A stretch of DNA of 64,000 bases from Flavobacterium sp. (GCF_017744675.1 NZ_JAGIAV010000006.1:248001-312000), one strand, 5' to 3'. Positions 45,599-55,237 are shown, counted from the stretch's first letter. The notes: generated by a model from the sequence alone, not told the origin. A program made the numbers and translations.

Positions 45599-47269
45599 TT
45601 AAAATTTAACCGCTTTCTTAGCAACATCCTTCCCAATAGTAGTAGTTTTAGATAAGCCACTTAAATCGATATTTTTACTTGCTCCGCCATCAATTGTAAT
45701 TGCATTTGAAGAAGTAGGATTGAACTCAACATTCTTTAAAGAAAGATTCTGAGCGTTGTAGATTTCAAATGCATTTTTAGCCGCTATATCTAATTTTAGA
45801 TTGCTGATTTTTATTCCATTTGCATCAATTATAGAAAAGCCTTTGTCTGCTTTTGCGATCAAATTGGTAATCTCGATATTTTCTAAATTCATTTCAGGAA
45901 GACCTTGCAAAAATACCGCTTGTTGAGCACCTCTAATGGTAATATTTTTGATTGAAATGTTTTTAAACTGAGGCGTTTCTTCGTTTACAGGAACTAGTTT
46001 TGTAGTTTTCGTATTTCCGCCTTCAGCCAATGTTTCTGCAATTGATTTTCCGCCATAATACAAGTCAAAAGAAATAGCTTGAGACGGAATATCAGTCATA
46101 AAAACATCTGAAATAAAGATATTTTCTACAACTCCGCCGCGTCCGCGTGTGCTTTTGAAACGAAGTCCGACATCAGTTCCCATAAAAGTACAGTTTGAAA
46201 CGTGCAGGTTTTTTACACCGCCCGACATTTCGCTTCCAACAGTAACGCCGCCGTGACCATGATAAACAACATTATTTTTTACAATAATATTTTCGCACGG
46301 AACACCTCGGTCACGTCCGTCTTTATCTTTTCCAGACTTAATGCAAATCGCATCGTCGCCCACGTCAAAACTTGAATTTTCAATCACAACGTTTTTACAA
46401 GATTCAACATCAAGTCCGTCACCGTTTTGTGAAAACCACGGATTTCTAACCGTTACATTTCTAACAATTAAATCTTCAATTAATAAAGGATGAATATTCC
46501 AGGCGGGAGAATTTTGAAAAACCGGTCCGTCAAATAGTACTCTTTTGCTGTTTTGAATGCTCACCAAAACGGGACGAAGAAAATCGTGAATTGCTTCAAA
46601 ATCTTCCTTTGTTTTTAAGTCAGGTCGCACATTTTGATCTGCGCCTTTTGCACCTTTCATATATTGTTCAGAAGGATACCAACTGTCTTTCTTTTCGTTT
46701 AAAACTCCACCAGAAGCTACAAATTTCTTCCATTGTTCGTCTGTCAGTTTGCTTTTCTTTACTTGTCTCCAAGCTTCGCCAGAACCATCCCAAACACCAT
46801 TTCCGGTAAAAGCTATGTTTTCAAGGTTTTTACCATAAATAGGAGAGATGCATCGCCAAGTATTTAAACCTTCAAAACTGGTTTCGATAATGGGGTATAA
46901 AGTTTTATCTGTAGAAAATTTGATTAATGCACCAGTTTGGGCATGAAGTTCGATGTTGCTTTTTAAAATGATCGGACCAGTAAGCCAAATTCCAGGCGGG
47001 ATAATTAATTTTCCGCCTCCTTTTTTAGAAAGCGCCTCAATTGCATCTGCAAAAGCTTTTGTATTCAAAACATAACCGCCATTTACTGCTCCAAAGTCTT
47101 TTAGATTTACTGTATTAGCAGGAATTACAGGTTCATTAACTTTTGGCATTTTGAATTCGACATTGGCATAAGTATCGTAAGATGTACTTTGAGCACTTGC
47201 ATTTTGCAAACTCAGACAAAGCATAATTGCCATTCCAAGAGAAAAGAGATGTAGTCGGTTGGTTTTCAT
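45599..47269 (-). CDS. Exported GH28 polygalacturonase-like pectinase
   Basis: 556 residues with a signal peptide (MKTNRLHLFSLGMAIMLCL, ending ASAQ) and a right-handed beta-helix. GH28 blocks are present: QNGDGLDVES, GDDAICIKSGKDKDG (catalytic Asp pair), GHGGVTVGSEMSGG and RFKSTRGRGG. It would cut or trim galacturonan or rhamnogalacturonan. The ATG at 47269 is chosen because it begins a standard signal peptide; a start 18 codons upstream would bury it. No T9SS sorting domain, so it is probably periplasmic. Divergent from the GH141-like gene. Confidence 0.9.
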   Translation of the reverse strand: MKTNRLHLFSLGMAIMLCLSLQNASAQSTSYDTYANVEFKMPKVNEPVIPANTVNLKDFGAVNGGYVLNTKAFADAIEALSKKGGGKLIIPPGIWLTGPIILKSNIELHAQTGALIKFSTDKTLYPIIETSFEGLNTWRCISPIYGKNLENIAFTGNGVWDGSGEAWRQVKKSKLTDEQWKKFVASGGVLNEKKDSWYPSEQYMKGAKGADQNVRPDLKTKEDFEAIHDFLRPVLVSIQNSKRVLFDGPVFQNSPAWNIHPLLIEDLIVRNVTVRNPWFSQNGDGLDVESCKNVVIENSSFDVGDDAICIKSGKDKDGRDRGVPCENIIVKNNVVYHGHGGVTVGSEMSGGVKNLHVSNCTFMGTDVGLRFKSTRGRGGVVENIFISDVFMTDIPSQAISFDLYYGGKSIAETLAEGGNTKTTKLVPVNEETPQFKNISIKNITIRGAQQAVFLQGLPEMNLENIEITNLIAKADKGFSIIDANGIKISNLKLDIAAKNAFEIYNAQNLSLKNVEFNPTSSNAITIDGGASKNIDLSGLSKTTTIGKDVAKKAVKF

Positions 47270-47340
47270 TGTTAGTAATTTTTTGGTGTCATTTTTATCT
47301 ATGTGAAAAATTCTATCTCGCATAAATAATAACAGTTAAA

Positions 47341-47354
47341 TGTAATCGATTACA
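47341..47354. promoter_or_regulatory. LacI-type operator candidate (site B)
   Basis: TGTAATCGATTACA is a perfect 14-bp palindrome, 72 bp upstream of the GH28 start, in the region shared with the divergent GH141-like gene. It matches site A at 41999 except at one base. Confidence 0.6.
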
Positions 47355-47381
47355 CAAATCTATTAAAAAATTTAAAAGATA

Positions 47382-47518
47382 GCCACGAATTCACGAATTT
47401 AATTTCTAAAATCTTTGCTATTATTTATTCGAATTAATTCGAATAATACTAGACAAAGTATATAAAAATAAAATTCGTGAATTGCTTCGCCTGTTCGCTA
47501 TCGCTCGAGTCGTGGCGA
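47382..47518. repeat. Palindromic element, CCACGAATTC family, with an internal insertion
   Basis: In the 415-bp gap upstream of the GH141-like gene. The left arm GCCACGAATTCACGAATT (47382-47399) matches AAATTCGTGAATT at 47471, but the closing CGTGGCG is separated from it by about 26 extra bases including TTCGCTATCGCTCG. The intact relative lies on the other side of the gene (50204-50312). Confidence 0.75.
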
Positions 47519-47684
47519 AAAAAAAACTCAAACAGGAGGGTACAGGATACATATATCTTTATGTTCAAGTAAATTGGACGAATTATTTGGTAATAGTGTT
47601 AAAAATACATTTATGTATGAATTATAGATGCTTAAAATTAACTGCCTAATAATTTTTTACCAAAAAAAATCAAAATATTAAATA

Positions 47685-50195
47685 ATGCGTTTGAATTCAT
47701 TTACTAAAATCCTGAGCTTCTTTTTAATCCTCTGCGTTTCGTTTTCTATAAATGCTGGTGAAATATGGGTTTCTCCAAAAGGGAATGATAAAAACTCGGG
47801 GACAAAAGAAAGTCCGCTGGCAACGGTTCACATGGCGATGAGAAAAGCCAGAGAACTTCGTCGTTTAAAAGATTCTTCTATAAAAGACGGGATTCGTATC
47901 ATCGTGATGAACGGAACGTATTATTTAAATGAACCTTTATTCATTAGACCTGAAGATTCTGGAACAGCAGAAAGTCCAACCACAATTGAAGCTGATGCAA
48001 ATGCAAAACCAATAATCAGCGGCGGAATCGAAATCAAAAACTGGACAAAATCGACAACCGTTATCAACGGACTTAAAAAAGGTGCAGTTTGGGTGGCAGA
48101 TGCTCCTAAAAAAGCCGGAAGCCTTATCGATTACAGACAATTATGGGTAAATGGTAAGAAAGCCGTAAGAGCCAAAAATACTTCCGGAACCACAATGGAA
48201 CGTATTCTGTCTTGGAATCACGAAGAACAGACTTGCTGGATTCCGTTTAAAGATAAATCGGTTAAGTTCGAACCGGGAATGGAAATGTTTATTGTACAAT
48301 GGTGGTCAAATGCCAACCTGCGAATCAAAAATATTGAAGTACAGAAAGACAGTGCTAAACTTTCGTTTGAAGAACCAGAAAGCCGTATTCAGAGCGAACA
48401 TCCTTGGCCAGCACCGTGGATTTCTAAAAACAACGGAAATTCGGCTTATTTCTTAAACAATGCTTTTTCACTTTTAAACGAACCTGGAGAATGGTATTTG
48501 GATAAGAAGAATGCTAAGATCTATTACATTCCAAGAGCTGGAGAAGAAATTAATTCGGTTACGGTTATGGCTCCAGTTTTAGAAAATTTGGTTGAAGTAA
48601 AAGGAACAATCGATTCACCTGTGCATCATTTTAGATTTAAAGGAATTTCGTTTCAATACAGCAATTGGCTTCGTCCTTCGCAGCAAGGTCACGTGCCGTT
48701 GCAGTCAGGTTTGTATTTGTTAGATGCTTACAAATTGAAACAGCCGGGCACTCCAAATCAGGCGAATTTAGAGAATCAAGCTTGGGTAGGAAGACCTCGC
48801 GCAGCGGTTGAAGTCAATTATGCGAATAACATTCAGTTTAAATCCTGCCGTTTTGAGCATTTGGCTTCGACAGGTTTAGATTTAAATAAAGGAACAAATC
48901 ACAATACTGTGAAAGGAAATTTATTTAAAGATATTGGCGGAAGTGCCATCAATGTTGGGATTTTCTCTGAAGAAGCTTTTGAAGCGCATTTGCCTTTAAT
49001 CATAAAAGATGAAAGAGAAATGTGTTCTGATGAAGTGATTGCTGATAACTTAATTACCAACGTAACCAATGAAGATTGGGGAACTCTGGGAATCAGTGCT
49101 GGTTTTGTTAGAAATATTACCATTGAGCACAACGAAATTTCAGATGTATCGTACTCTGGAATCGCAATGGGCTGGGGTTGGACGCATACGCCAAATGTGA
49201 TGCAGAACAATAAAATACTAGGAAATAAAATTCATCACTACGCGAAACATTTACACGATGTTTCTGGAATCTACACACTTTCCGCACAGCCAGGAAGCCG
49301 AATTGAAGAAAATTATATTGATAAAGTTTATAACAGTCCGTATGCACACGATCCGTTTTTATGGCTGTATTTGTATACCGATGAAGGAAGTGAAGGGTTT
49401 ACCATTAAAAACAATTGGATTGCTGAAAAGAAAATCCTTAAAAACCATAACGGTCCAAAAGGAAATATCTGGGAATACAACGATCCTTATGTAAGCACTA
49501 AAATTAAAGATGCTGCAGGAATTAGAGCGCCTTACAAAGATCTAGAAAAAGAAGTGGTAATCGACGAAAAATGGGGATTGCAGGAAATGCCAAAACCGTA
49601 TGCAATCGAATTAATCGGTTCTGATTTTGATATCGAAAAAATCAAATCGACTTTAGTTGGATTTAGAATCGTGGGTCAGGAATTGTACCAATGGAAAAAT
49701 CATTTGGTGATTTACGGAAAAATGAATCAGCCGGAAAGAACAAAGCGAAAACTGGCGAGTGCTTTTCCTTCTTTAGAAATAAAAATCTATGAAGATCTGG
49801 TTTACGATTTCCAAAACTTCGAAAGATGCAAAGATTCAAAACCAGCCTCAGATTGGGAAAATGTGGTTTTAACAGCGAATCTACCTGCTGATGAAAAACT
49901 GCAAAAGGAATACGTAGAATATCACAAAACGCAATTCGAGAAATGGCCAGAAGTAGCAAAAGGTTTCTGTAATGCCGATTTCCAACAATTGCAAGTCTTT
50001 AAAAAAGACCGTCAGTTAATCTTGGTCATCAGTATTCCGAAAGGGGAGAATCTGGATAAACTAAATCCGAAAACAACACAAAACAATCCTCGTGTAGACG
50101 ATTGGAATGCCTTAATGAAAAAATACCAAAGCGGAATCGATGGTACAAAACCAGACGAAACTTGGATTTTCTTGAATAAAGTAGAAACAAAATAA
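47685..50195 (+). CDS. GH141-like right-handed beta-helix protein fused to an L-rhamnose mutarotase-like domain
   Basis: 836 residues: signal peptide (about 1-24, ending INA), then a right-handed beta-helix (about 25-620) opening with EIWVSPKGNDKNSGTKESP and PTTIEADANAKPIISGG. Parallel-helix repeats include LASTGLDLNKGTNHNTVKGN and ISDVSYSGIAMGWGW. This fits the GH141 type, whose members remove L-fucose from pectin or act on xylan. The last ~110 residues (about 725-836) match the RhaM/DUF718 mutarotase fold (EYHKTQFEKWPEVAKGFCNA, then WNALMKKYQ). The segment at about 640-720 may be a second, degenerate half. The family is recognised by pattern only. It begins a possible operon with a Gfo/Idh oxidoreductase and a symporter. 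Confidence 0.75.
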   Translation: MRLNSFTKILSFFLILCVSFSINAGEIWVSPKGNDKNSGTKESPLATVHMAMRKARELRRLKDSSIKDGIRIIVMNGTYYLNEPLFIRPEDSGTAESPTTIEADANAKPIISGGIEIKNWTKSTTVINGLKKGAVWVADAPKKAGSLIDYRQLWVNGKKAVRAKNTSGTTMERILSWNHEEQTCWIPFKDKSVKFEPGMEMFIVQWWSNANLRIKNIEVQKDSAKLSFEEPESRIQSEHPWPAPWISKNNGNSAYFLNNAFSLLNEPGEWYLDKKNAKIYYIPRAGEEINSVTVMAPVLENLVEVKGTIDSPVHHFRFKGISFQYSNWLRPSQQGHVPLQSGLYLLDAYKLKQPGTPNQANLENQAWVGRPRAAVEVNYANNIQFKSCRFEHLASTGLDLNKGTNHNTVKGNLFKDIGGSAINVGIFSEEAFEAHLPLIIKDEREMCSDEVIADNLITNVTNEDWGTLGISAGFVRNITIEHNEISDVSYSGIAMGWGWTHTPNVMQNNKILGNKIHHYAKHLHDVSGIYTLSAQPGSRIEENYIDKVYNSPYAHDPFLWLYLYTDEGSEGFTIKNNWIAEKKILKNHNGPKGNIWEYNDPYVSTKIKDAAGIRAPYKDLEKEVVIDEKWGLQEMPKPYAIELIGSDFDIEKIKSTLVGFRIVGQELYQWKNHLVIYGKMNQPERTKRKLASAFPSLEIKIYEDLVYDFQNFERCKDSKPASDWENVVLTANLPADEKLQKEYVEYHKTQFEKWPEVAKGFCNADFQQLQVFKKDRQLILVISIPKGENLDKLNPKTTQNNPRVDDWNALMKKYQSGIDGTKPDETWIFLNKVETK

Positions 50196-50203
50196 AAGAG
50201 ATA

Positions 50204-50312
50204 GCCACGAATTCACGAATTATTTTTTTTACAATCTAAACGGAATATTAATTCGAATTATTCGAAAAAATAATCGCAAAGATTTTCAAAAAATAATTCG
50301 TGAATTCGTGGC
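50204..50312. repeat. Palindromic element, CCACGAATTC family (intact)
   Basis: A 25-bp perfect inverted repeat (50204-50228 with 50288-50312; arm begins GCCACGAATTCACGAATT) with a 59-base loop, between the GH141-like and Gfo/Idh genes. Confidence 0.85.
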
Positions 50313-50348
50313 GAAAAAAAAACTATCAAAAACCTAAAATAACAACCA

Positions 50349-51413
50349 ATGTTAAAAATAGCCATTCTGGGACTTGGAGAAGGACGAAGCACCATGTCGG
50401 CGGCTTTAGAAAGTTCAAAATTAGAACTTGTAAAAGTGTGCGACAGAAATGAAGAAATCTGCAAGCAGAGAGCAAAGGAATTCGATTTTCATTCGTACAC
50501 TACCAATTACGATGATTTACTAAACGACGATTCAATTGACATTATCGCAATTTATACACCAGACCATTTGCACGCACAGCACGTAAAACAAGCATTATTG
50601 CATGGAAAACACGTCGTTTGTACAAAACCGTTTATCGATGATCTTTCTGATGCTAAAGAATTGTTAGAACTAAGCAAATCGACAGGAAAAAAAGTTTTCA
50701 TTGGACAAAGTTCCCGTTTCTTCGAACCAGCAAAAAGACAAAGAGCCGATTATGAAGCTGGATTAATTGGAGATTTAATTACCATTGAAGCCCAATATCA
50801 CGCTGATCATAGATGGTTTTTAAAGAAAGAATGGTCTTTATTGCAGTCCTTTAAATGGCTTTATGGAGGTTTGAGCCATCCTGTAGATTTCATCAGATGG
50901 TATCTGCCAAACATTCAAGAAGTAATGGGTTACGGAATGATCAGCGCTAACGGACAATCGGCTGGATTGAAAAATGAAGATACTATGCATTTTATCTTCA
51001 AAGCAACTGACGGAAGAATTGCACGAGTAAGTGGTGTTTATACTTCGCCAACTCAGCCAGCGCAACGTGACAGCGGCATGAGTACCATTTTAAGAGCAAC
51101 AGAAGGAGCAAGCCAAGCCGATTATCACGAATTGCGTTATGCAGTTACGGATAAAACGGGTGAAGAAAAAGTGATTACTTGGGGCGATAGCACTTTAAAA
51201 TATTATTTCCGTTTTGAAGGACAAAGTCATCACGGCGGAGAATACCAGAATTATTTAGAATATTTTGTAGACAGTATCGAACAGAATTTCGAAGCGTATC
51301 CAAATATGGAAGAGGGAATTGGAACCGTAGCTTTATTGCAAGCAATGGACAAATCGCTGCAAACTGGAATGCCGGTTAAAATTGCCGATATTCTTAACGA
51401 ATACGGGCTATGA
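50349..51413 (+). CDS. Gfo/Idh/MocA-family oxidoreductase
   Basis: 354 residues: Rossmann domain (IAILGLGEGRSTMSAAL), the EKP-like motif as CTKPFIDD, FIGQSSRFFEP, and a substrate domain with YGGLSHPVDFIRWYLP. It probably oxidises a sugar imported by the following symporter, with which it overlaps by 4 bp (ATGA). It differs clearly from the paralogue at 40824-41897, so two distinct substrates are likely. Confidence 0.87.
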   Translation: MLKIAILGLGEGRSTMSAALESSKLELVKVCDRNEEICKQRAKEFDFHSYTTNYDDLLNDDSIDIIAIYTPDHLHAQHVKQALLHGKHVVCTKPFIDDLSDAKELLELSKSTGKKVFIGQSSRFFEPAKRQRADYEAGLIGDLITIEAQYHADHRWFLKKEWSLLQSFKWLYGGLSHPVDFIRWYLPNIQEVMGYGMISANGQSAGLKNEDTMHFIFKATDGRIARVSGVYTSPTQPAQRDSGMSTILRATEGASQADYHELRYAVTDKTGEEKVITWGDSTLKYYFRFEGQSHHGGEYQNYLEYFVDSIEQNFEAYPNMEEGIGTVALLQAMDKSLQTGMPVKIADILNEYGL

Positions 51414-52990
51414 ACAGTATCTACAATAAATTAACGACACTTGATTTTGTAATTGTGGCTGGTTATTTGGTCGCATTATTAATCATTGGTTATGTGGTAA
51501 GTGTCAAGCAGAGAAAGAAAAACGAAACGCTTTTCCTAGCTGGAAATTCATTAAACTGGTACAGCATTGGGTTTAATATGTGGGGGACAAATGTTGGTCC
51601 GTCTTCTTTATTAGCCTTTGCCAGTATTGGTTATGTAACGGGAATTGTAGCAGGAAATTTCGAATGGTACGCTTTTGTTTTTTTACTGCTTTTGGCGATG
51701 GTTTTTGCACCACGTTATATTGCGAGTAAAGTAAGCACCATGCCCGAATATATGGGAAAACGCTATGGCGACAGTACCCAAAACATTTTGGCTTGGTATG
51801 CTTTGGTAAAAATTCTGGTAAGCTGGTTGTCTTTAGGATTATTCAGCGGAGGCGTTTTAGTGCGTCAGATTTTGGGAATTCCGATGTGGCAGAGCGTTAC
51901 CGTTTTAGTGATTTTCTCTGGAGTTTTCACTTTTGCTGGAGGATTAAAAGCAATTGCTAAAGTCAATGTTTTTCAAATGATTCTGCTGATTGTAGTTTCA
52001 TTAACGCTTTCATATTTAGGATTGCAGAAAGTGGGCGGAATCGAAGCTTTAGCAGCAAAAACACCATCTAATTTTTGGAATTTAGTTCGCCCTTTTGATG
52101 ATGCTCATTATCCGTGGCCTGCCATTTTATTAGGATATCCCGTTGCTGCAGTTGCTTTTTTCTGTACCGATCAATCGATGGTGCAGAGTGTTTTAGGAGC
52201 GAAAAACTTAGAACAGGGACAACTTGGAGTGAACTTTATCGGATGGCTGAAAGTGATGGCGCTTCCGTTATTTATTTTACCTGGAATTTTGTGCTACGCT
52301 TTATATCCAGAATTAGGAAGCAACTCCGATTTGGCTTATATGACAATGGTTACAAACCTTTTCCCAAGCGGAATGAACGGTTTGGTAATTTGCGTTATGA
52401 TTGCCGTTTTGGTAGGAACAATTGGTTCTTCGCTGAATGCTTTAAGCACCGTTTTCACGAATGATATTTATGTAAAGAAAATCAACCAGACAGCGACTAT
52501 TAAAGATCAAATTAGAATTGGGCGTTTAACGATTGCTGCAGGTTGCGTATTTGCGATTTTGATTGCCGTTGCAATTGACAATATCAAAGGACAGAATTTA
52601 TTCAACATTTTTCAGGCGGTTTTAGGTTTTCTGGCGCCTTCGTTATCTGTTGTCTTCCTTTTGAGTGTTTTCTGGAAAAGCACTACTAAAAAAGCGGTTA
52701 ATGCAACACTTTCTTGGGGTTCTGCTTTTAGTTTATTTGTTGGTGTCTTATATCTGTGGATTTTCCCAGCCGATAAATATCCAGTTTGGCCTCACTTTTT
52801 ATTGATTTCGTTTTACATTTTTGCGGTGCTTTTAATTGCTGCAGTTATTATTTCTTTAGTGGATAAAAATCCTGAGGTTAATGTTTCAGATGAAACGGAT
52901 ATTCCTAAAACTAGTAAGAAAGTGAAGTTGTTGTTTGGATTGTTGGGGTTGGTGATTTTGGCTTTGTATTTGATTTTTAATGGGAATTAG
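51410..52990 (+). CDS. SSS-family sodium:solute symporter (sugar type)
   Basis: 526 residues with about 14 membrane segments in the sodium:solute symporter pattern: LDFVIVAGYLVALLIIGYVVS, GNSLNWYSIGFNMWGTNVGPSS, AFASIGYVTGI, MPEYMGKRYGD and GTIGSSLNALSTVFTNDIY. Relatives carry sugars (SGLT-like). It is translationally coupled to the Gfo/Idh gene, so it probably brings in the substrate of that enzyme, perhaps a pectin-derived sugar. Confidence 0.88.
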   Translation: MNSIYNKLTTLDFVIVAGYLVALLIIGYVVSVKQRKKNETLFLAGNSLNWYSIGFNMWGTNVGPSSLLAFASIGYVTGIVAGNFEWYAFVFLLLLAMVFAPRYIASKVSTMPEYMGKRYGDSTQNILAWYALVKILVSWLSLGLFSGGVLVRQILGIPMWQSVTVLVIFSGVFTFAGGLKAIAKVNVFQMILLIVVSLTLSYLGLQKVGGIEALAAKTPSNFWNLVRPFDDAHYPWPAILLGYPVAAVAFFCTDQSMVQSVLGAKNLEQGQLGVNFIGWLKVMALPLFILPGILCYALYPELGSNSDLAYMTMVTNLFPSGMNGLVICVMIAVLVGTIGSSLNALSTVFTNDIYVKKINQTATIKDQIRIGRLTIAAGCVFAILIAVAIDNIKGQNLFNIFQAVLGFLAPSLSVVFLLSVFWKSTTKKAVNATLSWGSAFSLFVGVLYLWIFPADKYPVWPHFLLISFYIFAVLLIAAVIISLVDKNPEVNVSDETDIPKTSKKVKLLFGLLGLVILALYLIFNGN

Positions 52991-53018
52991 AATTTAAAAT
53001 TTCATATAAATTATTTGA

Positions 53019-53047
53019 ACGCTTTCTCTTAAAGGAAGCGTTTTTTT
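53019..53047 (+). terminator. Terminator after SSS symporter
   Basis: AACGCTTTC pairs with GGAAGCGTT (one G-T wobble), followed by seven T. Confidence 0.75.
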
Positions 53048-53079
53048 ATATATTTATAAATGATTAAAATGTATGCAAT

Positions 53080-53095
53080 TTTGTATGTATACAAA
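53080..53095. promoter_or_regulatory. Palindromic operator candidate upstream of the helicase
   Basis: TTTGTATGTATACAAA has 7-bp perfect arms with a 2-base centre, 48 bp before the helicase start. It could bind the nearby XRE regulator (inference). Confidence 0.35.
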
Positions 53096-53143
53096 GATAT
53101 TAAATAGTAGTGATAAGCATTGAGGAATTTTTTAAAATAAGAA

Positions 53144-55237
53144 ATGATAACAATTGAAAACTTAGAATTAGACGAGGATAATATAGAGTTTAATTATGCT
53201 TATGATTTTGTAAAGCATACAGATAAACTTGTTTATTTGACTGGAAAAGCTGGAACAGGAAAAACAACTTTTTTAAAATCATTAAAAGATAACACATCTA
53301 AAAAGGCTGTTATATTAGCTCCAACTGGAGTTGCAGCAATAAATGCTGGAGGGCAAACAATTCATTCTTTTTTTCATTTGCCTTTTGGACCATTTGTACC
53401 TAATGATAAAAGATTAAGATTGAATAAAGAATTTGACGATTTGGATAGCACAACGATTTATAATACTTTTAAATACAATGATGATAAAAAAACTATTATA
53501 GAAAAACTTGAACTTCTCATTATTGATGAAATTTCAATGGTAAGATGCGATACACTTGATGTCATTGATAGAATATTAAGAGTTTTTAGAAAAAAGAGAT
53601 TTTTACCATTTGGAGGTGTGCAGGTTATCTTGATTGGCGATACATTTCAGCTTCCTCCGATTGCAGATTTTGAGCAGTGGCAAATTTTAAAAAATTATTA
53701 TGACAGTCCTTTCTTTTTTAGCTCAAAAGTTGTTGTTGAAAATAGGCCAGTTTATATTGAGCTTAAAAAAATCTATCGACAAAAAGAGCAAGAGTTTATT
53801 GAATTATTAAATAAAATAAGAGTAAATCAAATAAATGAATTTGAGCTTAATGAATTAAATAAAAAGTATAATCCAACTTTTTCATCGAATGGAATCGATA
53901 ATCATATAATTCTTTCAACGACAAATGCTCAAGTAAATCAAACTAATGCTACAAAATTACATGAATTAGAGACTGAAGCTAAATTTTTTGAAGGAGAAGT
54001 TATTGGAATTTTTCCAAAAGATAGTAAGGGAAATTTTGTATTACCTACAGAACAAAACTTGCATTTGAAAATTGATGCTCAAGTGATGATTTTGAAAAAT
54101 GACTCTGGAGATCTTAAAAGATATTTTAATGGAAAAATTGGAAAAATTTCATCACTTGAAGAGAATAGAATAATTGTTGAATTTGCTGATCAAAGTAAGG
54201 TGCAAATTGAAAAAAAATCTTGGAATAATATACAATATATTTGGAATAAAGAAAAGAGAATAATTGAAGAAAAAATAATAGGAACTTTTACACAATATCC
54301 TTTAAGATTAGCTTGGGCTATAACTGTACACAAAAGTCAAGGGCTAACATTTGATCGGGTTTATGCTGATTTAGGTTCTGCATTTGAAGATGGTCAAGTT
54401 TATGTTGCTTTGAGTCGTTGTACTTCATTTAGTGGTCTTGTCTTAAAATCACAAATTCCAAGAAATAAAATAAAAACAAACAGCAAAGTTCTTGAATTTG
54501 CTAAAACTGAAACACCTAATACTTTAATAGTTGAAGAACTGAATTCTGGTAAAGCAGATTATTTTTATAGAAAAATCAGGGAAGATATTAAAATATCAAA
54601 TTTTCATGAAGTATATAATAATTTTATTAAAGCCCTAAGGTTTAGAAATGATATTGAAACAGATATTTTTAGAAAGTACTTTATTACAACTGCCAATAAG
54701 TTCGTTTCATACAAATCAAAACAAGAACGATTTTGCATTGATCTTAAAGATATAAAATCAAAAAATAAAGAAATTAAATCAAAGTTGTTTATCAATGAAA
54801 ATGAAAACATTGAATTAAAAAATAAAATCGAAGAACAGAACAGAGGATTGAAAATTTTGTTAGACAAAATTAACGATTACGAAATAATAATTAAAAATGA
54901 ATTAGAGAAAAGTAAATATTTAAATAGTGATATTGTACAGTTAAAAATTGAAGTAGATTCAAGTAAGACTGAAAATTTGACTTTTAAAGAGAAAATACGA
55001 CATTTAGAAAATAAAAAAAATGAATTAAAAAGGATTAAAGAAACTAAAATATTAGAAATAAAATCTTTAAGTATTGATAATGTTAAGCTTGAAAGTAAGG
55101 TATTGCACTTTGAAAATGAAATTGTAGAACTTAAAACCAAACTAAATATTTTAGAAGATAATAACCGAATAATGAAAAATGAGATCGAAAGACAAAAAAA
55201 AATTAAATGGTATCATAAATTAATGGGAAATGAATGA
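53144..55237 (+). CDS. Pif1-like superfamily 1 DNA helicase with C-terminal coiled coil
   Basis: 697 residues. Helicase motifs are intact: Walker A (TGKAGTGKTTFL), motif Ia (APTGVAAINAGGQTIHSFF), Walker B (LLIIDEISMV), motif III (ILIGDTFQLPPI) and motifs V/VI (AWAITVHKSQGLTF, VYVALSRCTS). After about residue 430 the chain turns into a charged linker and then a long Lys/Glu/Asn coiled coil (about 540-690), which is not part of the usual Pif1 layout. It would unwind DNA, with the coiled coil mediating oligomerisation or partner binding. Base composition is visibly more A/T-rich than the sugar genes before it, suggesting acquisition. It is followed by XRE and SymE-like genes. Confidence 0.88.
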   Translation: MITIENLELDEDNIEFNYAYDFVKHTDKLVYLTGKAGTGKTTFLKSLKDNTSKKAVILAPTGVAAINAGGQTIHSFFHLPFGPFVPNDKRLRLNKEFDDLDSTTIYNTFKYNDDKKTIIEKLELLIIDEISMVRCDTLDVIDRILRVFRKKRFLPFGGVQVILIGDTFQLPPIADFEQWQILKNYYDSPFFFSSKVVVENRPVYIELKKIYRQKEQEFIELLNKIRVNQINEFELNELNKKYNPTFSSNGIDNHIILSTTNAQVNQTNATKLHELETEAKFFEGEVIGIFPKDSKGNFVLPTEQNLHLKIDAQVMILKNDSGDLKRYFNGKIGKISSLEENRIIVEFADQSKVQIEKKSWNNIQYIWNKEKRIIEEKIIGTFTQYPLRLAWAITVHKSQGLTFDRVYADLGSAFEDGQVYVALSRCTSFSGLVLKSQIPRNKIKTNSKVLEFAKTETPNTLIVEELNSGKADYFYRKIREDIKISNFHEVYNNFIKALRFRNDIETDIFRKYFITTANKFVSYKSKQERFCIDLKDIKSKNKEIKSKLFINENENIELKNKIEEQNRGLKILLDKINDYEIIIKNELEKSKYLNSDIVQLKIEVDSSKTENLTFKEKIRHLENKKNELKRIKETKILEIKSLSIDNVKLESKVLHFENEIVELKTKLNILEDNNRIMKNEIERQKKIKWYHKLMGNE

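Noticed and set aside
45251..45609. Short reading frames on both strands in the 45.2-45.6 kb gap
   Set aside because: They translate the nested palindrome, share the same repeat-derived peptide on both strands, and have no start context.
47270..47323. Upstream start for the GH28 gene
   Set aside because: It would add 18 polar residues before the signal peptide.
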